This document shows, one piece after another, positions 58,691 to 64,000 of a stretch of DNA of 64,000 bases. The notes beneath the pieces were generated by a model. That model was not told where the DNA came from. It searched no databases and saw only the letters and a list, made by a program, of their open reading frames with translations. Position numbers and translations under genes: made by a program. Position 1 is the stretch's first letter; each line of letters starts with the position of its first letter. Origin of the DNA: Nageia nagi (Eukaryota > Pinophyta); the NCBI GenBank assembly GCA_050084985.1, contig JBITNC010000001.1:48794001-48858000 (forward strand). Reading direction: 5' to 3'.

Positions 58691-59600
58691 ATCTATATGA
58701 AGATGCAATCCTATCCTATATGATAAAGATGAAGAATATTACTTGGAAAGTGTTCTTGTGATCATCACTTTCTTTAAATAAAGCACCAATTCTTGGGTCA
58801 TCATTCTTGCAAGAATCTTTTGGAAATTCAAGAATGTTTTGTTGAAATTATTTGGATCGTAAGGAATGATTCTACAAGCTTGATTCAGCCTCTTCTTTAA
58901 TATGTTATTACAATATTGACTTTGAGATGAGCATTGACATTGAGATGGGAACTGATTCTTCTTCATTGGAGAATCTAGGGATTTTTGAAATCTTTTGAGG
59001 GATTGGAAGGTGTCTTCATATAAGAATCTATATTCCCCCATGCCAACTTCTTCAACTTCATCTTTATATGTATGAAAACCTTGATATTATTCTTTAGCAT
59101 ATGAGGTGTAATCACATTTGAGGCTCATATTTCTATGTATGAAAATTTATATATGAAATGCAATCCTATATTAGATGAAAAAGATAGAAAATATTACTTG
59201 ATGAGTGTTCTTATGAAATGTAGATTTGATCATTACTTTCTTTGAATAAAGGATAAATTCTTAGGTCATCATTCTTGCAAGGATATTTTGAACATGCAAG
59301 AATTATTTTCTTGATTTTATTTAGTTAGGAAGGAATAATTCTACAAGATTGATTCAACCTCTTCTTTTAGTTTCTCTTGTAGAATTGATTTTGAGGTAGG
59401 CATTGATGCTCCCTTGTTAGGAAATATAGGGTTTTTGAAAACATATGAGGGACTAGAAGGTGTCTTCATATGAGAATCTATATGTCGCCATGCCAACTTC
59501 TTCAACTTTATATTCTTGTGTAAGAGAACTTTGACATTCTTTGTTAGCATATGAGGTATGATCACATTGAGGTCCATTTTCTAATTCATCTTTAGTTTCA
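58690..59600. repeat. 455-bp tandem duplication, two diverged copies
   Basis: Anchors TGCAATCCTAT at 58704 and 59159 lie 455 bases apart. The copies share CATCATTCTTGCAAG, GATTCTACAAG, GGTGTCTTCATA, GAATCTATAT and CCATGCCAACTTCTTCAACTT in the same order. A small minus-strand frame in the first copy (59041-58739) and in the second (59577-59341) is probably non-coding or a dead ORF. Confidence 0.8.
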
Positions 59601-60500
59601 TATTCTATTTGATCTTTTTAAAAGGATGTGTTGTATTCAAATTGTATTTATTTATCCTAACTAAAAGAATTAAACATTTGTCCATGTGTCATACTAAAAA
59701 AGTAACCCTGTTAGCAAACAAGACAAGACATGTTACGACCAACATTTTCTTTATTACTCTTGAGTAGACCTCAAATTATATAATGAAAATCTATTTTAAT
59801 TATTTGCCTTGCAAAAGGGATTTTACAAAGTAATATTTAGACCTTTTTAGGCCTATTTTCAATGTTTACAAGATTTTATCAAAAGGACATGATCAAAAAT
59901 ACATGTTCATATCATAAAATAAGTATAAAACTAAATGTAAAAAAGCATATAAAACATAAGAAAATAATGCATCTAACTTAGTAAAACCTGGATGGTTTTG
60001 ATAGATTAATTTGCATTCAAATTGGGTCCTTTGCATCATTGTAGAAGGATTTATTTATATATTTCAAAAATATGCAAAGTTTTTTATTTTGTGACAAAAA
60101 TTAGGAGAGAAAAGCCTATCCAGCTTTATCATGACTATGATCCGAAGCTAGGATGCATAGGATGGATAATGAGTCATTCGTTATCCCTTGCTTTCTTACT
60201 AAGATGCTTTAGGAGTTGCTATTTTTATTTTGCTTTTACCAATTTCAAAGTCGCTAGCGTATAGGCATTGGATGTCGATGTCTAACCTAATTAGTCGACA
60301 ATTGAAGTTGAACATTGGCGATTGGCATAACATAGTAAAGCTTTTAATTTTACTTTAATTTTTTATTTTCCTTTGTCTATCAAAAGAAGGGTCATTTTTG
60401 GATGTCTACATTTTACCCCTTTTTGTATTATCCACTAGTTTGTAAGTAGAGGATAATTCACAAACTTACCTTTCTAAATGTGTGTGCATTCAAGTTTCTT
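59601..60500. other. Intergenic DNA, nothing recognised
   Basis: No supported feature. A frame at 60022-60264 has no recognisable domain. Confidence 0.4.
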
Positions 60501-60514
60501 CACTTGTGTTTTTG

Positions 60515-61565
60515 ACTTTAATCAATGTTTCGAATTAACCTATTCTCTATGAATAAGCCAAATTTGATAGATTGAATTATGATTAAATTTTTTTTTTGAT
60601 CTTTTATGTTTGACACATTTTGAAAGTAGTGTGGTTGTATTATCAAAGCAAAACTTGTTAGTATCACTATACTATGTGTTGTTTGTGGCAAGTACATGAT
60701 GAGCATCTATGTCATCTACATATGAAAAAGCTAGCATGTGATAAAGAAGTTGCCTTGTGAATACAATATTTTGATTATTTTGCTTTTCATCCCAGCAATT
60801 AGGTTACATGATGATCTTATGCAAGGTTCATAAAATGTTTTTAGTCATACCCAATCCCATCCTTTTGTCTATCAAAACAAGGGTCATTTTTTCAATTTTG
60901 GAATTACTCATAGGTTTTAATTTTTTTGAAACACTTAACCTTGGTCAAATCAACAAGTAAAAGACTTATTTCATTTTTTCTTTTACATATTTTTTCAATT
61001 TTTAGGTTTTTTTTCGTATAGGTATATATTATTATTATTATTTTTATTTTTAAGGGTGTGAGGCATTAATGATAGTTTTCTTGATGTTACTTCTCAAGGG
61101 ATCCAAGGTATACATTTTTCATCCAAATTCCTATGGTAGAAGAAAGGTTTAAATATTTTTTGTATTTTGTGATATAAACCTAAGCTAAACCTAAACTATA
61201 AGGAAGGGCTTAAAATTTTATACATTTTAGTTTTTGATGGTCATCATCATTTTGTGTTTTATATATATTTTCTCTTTTTTTTAATGTTTTTTTCCTTTGG
61301 CATGGAGTTTTGTTTATGTCCCCTGACTTATGTCCATGCCTAGTCGATGTTTAACTTTTACCTAGTCTATGTGAATAAGTTAAATGTGATTAGTCGAATC
61401 ATGATCAAATTATGTTCTAGTTACTTTTGTATTTGTTCACATTTTGTAAACCATTGTAATGTATACCAAAATTATGCATGTATCTATCCTGATACTATAT
61501 GTTGTTTATGGCAAGTACATGATGACACTGTATCATCAATGTATGCCAAAGCTAGTATGAGATAA
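60515..61565. repeat. Direct duplicate about 820 bp apart, with adjacent inverted repeat
   Basis: 60515-60745 and 61340-61565 share ordered strings: a CTA(T/G)(T/G)AATAAG(C/T)(C/T)AAAT stretch, a (G)ACACATTTTG / TTCACATTTTG stretch and TGGCAAGTACATGATGA. The end of the second copy (TGTATGCCAAAGCTAGTATGAGATA, 61540-61564) faces an inverted partner at 61613-61638 across a loop of about 50 bases. Confidence 0.5.
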
Positions 61566-62073
61566 ATCATAAGTTTTATGTATACATGTACAGCAAAACG
61601 TTGCTCGTGTCTATATCATACTAGCTTCGGCATACATGTCTTTTTTGATTTTTTAGAACTCTAGTTGACTTGTCACACTATCCATCTGGGCCACCTATTT
61701 CTCTACTTGTCACATTACATGGGCTAGTACATCGCCAAGGAGGAGACCAGATATATGTAGGTGACCAATCAAAGAGGAGGTAAGGTTTTAAAATCCTCTT
61801 TTTATTTTTTTATCAATTTTGTTAAATTTAGGGCCTAATTTAGAAAGGTGAATTTGTAGGGGTAATTATTTTAGAATTTAGACCGCTTTCAACTATTTAG
61901 ATTTTCTTTTTTGGTGTATTTTTTCATATTTTACCCTTTTTTAGGCACCTCAACGGTGATCACTAGTTAGGGAAAAAGGGTTTTAGAGTCTCCAACATTT
62001 AGACAATAGAAACCAATGACTCAGCAATCTATTCATTAAGTTATCGACAATGGTGACCTAGTCATTGGGTCGC

Positions 62074-62780
62074 TAACATTTGGTATTAGAGTTAGATTTT
62101 GTTTTTGACTTAGTTAATTTTGCATTTTAGGTTCGAGCTATGTTCGACCCTAGGGTTTGTTACCCTATGATCCTTAGGAGGGTCATGCTTTTCTTACTAT
62201 TATAAATCATACATTCCTTTGGAGTGTGGATTTTGACATTGGACCCTACCTGGGTTACATTCATTGGGATTATCCTCTTGTGGTAGCTTTTCTCAAAAGG
62301 TGGGACTTTACCACATCGAATTTCCATCTCTCAATAGGGGAGATGACTATTACTATGGAGGACATCCACATCTATATAGATTACTCATTTAGGTTCAAAG
62401 GATCCAACATGTCATTGATTGAGAAGACATCATACCTGCCATATCTTATTTATATAGGATAGATTAGCTTGATATGATCATTTCTAAGATCAGCTCAAGT
62501 AAGATCAATTATCTTTAGTACTGGCATGTTGATCAATAAGGGATCATCTGATTCTCTTTTCTGATGGGATGTATCCAGTGCTATGCATTACCTGATACTA
62601 CATTGGTTGGTTTACTTAGTCACTACTCCTAGTGGTAACGAACATGATGTAGCATGGTACCATGTTTTCTTGGGCTCTAACTTTGTTAGCATAGTGTTAC
62701 AGGGAGCTTATTTTACTCTCAAGGTCATAGGACCTCATTGATAATTATCATTACTCTACAAGCATAGGTGTATGAGCATA
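62074..62780 (+). pseudogene. Plant-mobile-domain ORF remnant behind an LTR/PBS-like junction
   Basis: CGCTAACA followed by TTTGGTATTAGAG (62071-62091) looks like an LTR end and a mutated copia/gypsy primer site (TGGTATCAGAG). Downstream, a frame open over 62226-62462 reads IGPYLGYIHWDYPLVVAFLK and FHLSIGEMTITMEDIHIYI, the start of the plant mobile domain (aminotransferase-like PMD) carried by some plant transposons and host genes. After a TAG at 62460, related sequence continues with HDVAWYHVFLGSNF near 62640-62690. It is broken and no transposase is visible. Confidence 0.55.
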
Positions 62781-63260
62781 TCATCGTGGCACACCCTCAC
62801 AAACTTTCAATTCCTAGTTTTACCTCTCATGTAGAGTATCCCAGAAGGATTATGTGATGGAGGGAGGATTTTTACATCTATCCCACTGATGGAGTTCATC
62901 ATGATGTTGGGTTTTATAGTGACATGTTGAGTTAGCTTGTTCTTGACCATGTCAGATTTTGCCCATACTATTTGTATCCAATAAGGGTTCATTTTATCCA
63001 TGAATATTTGCTAATAATCGAATTTTAAAGTCTCCTAAAATTTAAATTGGCAAATATTTTAAGTTACAATAACACCCATGATGCCAAATTTTTTTATTTT
63101 TTTCGAATCAGGTCATCAAGTCAAATCAATATTTTAAACTAAATTTTTAGTTTTTTGCTAATATTAAGAAATAATAAATAGATGACTTCACCTTGAAATT
63201 ATAAATTATTATTTATATTTTGACTAAATCACCTAATATAAATACATTAATGTAAATTTT
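62781..63260. other. Intergenic DNA, nothing recognised
   Basis: The first half may be further eroded sequence of the plant-mobile-domain ORF; the rest is AT-rich. Confidence 0.35.
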
Positions 63261-63265
63261 ATACC

Positions 63266-63605
63266 TCCTGATAGTATCCTGCTATCTCTTGATAGCATTT
63301 TGCTACCTCCTAGTAGCAACCACCTAATATTAGCCACTCGGTAGTAGACTGCTATCACTCAATAGTAGATTGGTACCACCCAATAGTAGCCTCTTGATAG
63401 CAAGACTACTACGACCTAGTAGTAGCCACTTGCTACCACCTAGTAACAACCACTCGATAGTAGACTGCTACCACCTGGTATCAGCCTCTCGATAGCAGAT
63501 TACTACCATCAAGTAGCAACCTCTCGATAGTAGACTATTACTACTCGTATCAAACTATTGCTACTTGGTAGTAGACTCCTATCCCCAGTAGCAGACTGCT
63601 ATGAA
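63266..63605. repeat. Palindromic short tandem repeat (CTACC / TAGTAGC type)
   Basis: About 340 bases built from degenerate CTACCACC, TAGTAGC, CTCGATAGTAGACTGCTA and close variants, in units of about 16-18 bases that pair into a longer 33-36-base phrase. Adjacent GCTACC and AGTAGC words are inverted copies of each other, so many small hairpins are possible. Confidence 0.75.
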
Positions 63606-64000
63606 ATGCTTTAAATTCACTAAAAAAATCTATAAGACTTTTTTTAGCTTCAAATTTACCTTTGCAATTTTTACAAATTTTCTTAAAATCACCTTACATA
63701 CAAATCTAATTTACCAAAAATTTTCCTAGTTACTTTTGAGAAAGGGCTCTTAAAATGAACCCTATATATAGTATGAGACAAGCTAGAGGATGAGCTAGCA
63801 AGTAATAGATAGATGAGGGTTCTCAATGATCGATAGATTGGTTTTTTGGAGTACTTTCAATTTAATAGTGTCAGATGGTAATTTGAGTTTTTGCAAGATA
63901 TTCCTCTAGAGCATACCAAATATTAGTGAGAGTGTACTTTCCCAGTGGAGGGTCTTGATCCCTTAGTATACGCAAAGCCTAATCTTAAGATGGACAAGAT
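63606..64000. other. End of window, nothing recognised
   Basis: No supported coding frame or repeat boundary. Confidence 0.4.

Noticed and set aside
63266-63605. CRISPR-like array
   Set aside because: Units are short, degenerate and contiguous without unique spacers, and the DNA is eukaryotic.

Overview
The window looks like nuclear DNA of a seed plant with a large, repeat-dominated genome, most likely a gymnosperm (the clade is inferred from character, not proven). It is AT-rich, has one intron-bearing plant gene spread over about 10 kb, and is otherwise retrotransposons of very different ages plus decayed repeats. No rRNA, tRNA, CRISPR or bacterial-type operon was seen.

Layout. 1-2.15 kb: a decayed charged reading frame. 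5.9-6.6 kb: remnant of a BRI1/BRL-like leucine-rich-repeat receptor gene. 6.7-10 kb: eroded Ty3/gypsy element (gag, protease, G-patch). 11.7-23.5 kb: local repeat families, split by an 8.4 kb Ty1/copia element (14414-22790) with matched LTRs, target-site duplication, PBS and polypurine tract. Its polyprotein is broken by stops and frameshifts, and its long leader holds an antisense, intronless fragment of nuclear mitochondrial ClpP (CLPP2). 27302-35852: a very young LTR element, visibly richer in GC than its surroundings, with 1521-bp LTRs that appear to differ at one base. It has an intact Gag ORF, an intact ~1000-residue ORF of unrecognised family and a third small ORF, but no protease, reverse transcriptase or integrase. 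38.1-39.25 kb: antisense copia gag/protease remnant next to a CACTA-like end. 43.4-53.8 kb: a nine-exon family GH3 beta-glucosidase / beta-D-glucan exohydrolase gene whose 6-kb first intron carries a SINE-like element, a LINE ORF1 remnant and a 2.5-kb non-autonomous LTR element. 54.8-56.9 kb: antisense Ty3/gypsy RT-RNaseH-integrase remnant. 58.7-59.6 kb: a 455-bp tandem duplication. 62.1-62.8 kb: a plant-mobile-domain ORF remnant behind a PBS-like site. 63.27-63.6 kb: a palindromic short tandem repeat.

How parts work together. The only likely host gene is the GH3 gene, a predicted secreted cell-wall glycosidase. All exon phases join, but the signal-peptide frame lacks an ATG and the predicted acid/base Glu is Gln, so it may be inactive, repurposed or starting to decay. 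The young LTR element must borrow replication enzymes from an autonomous partner. Its LTR carries a 124-bp tandem array studded with TGACGTCA/TGACATCA sites, a plausible bZIP-responsive promoter. The best candidates for something undescribed are this Gag-plus-giant-ORF element and the CLPP2-capturing copia element.
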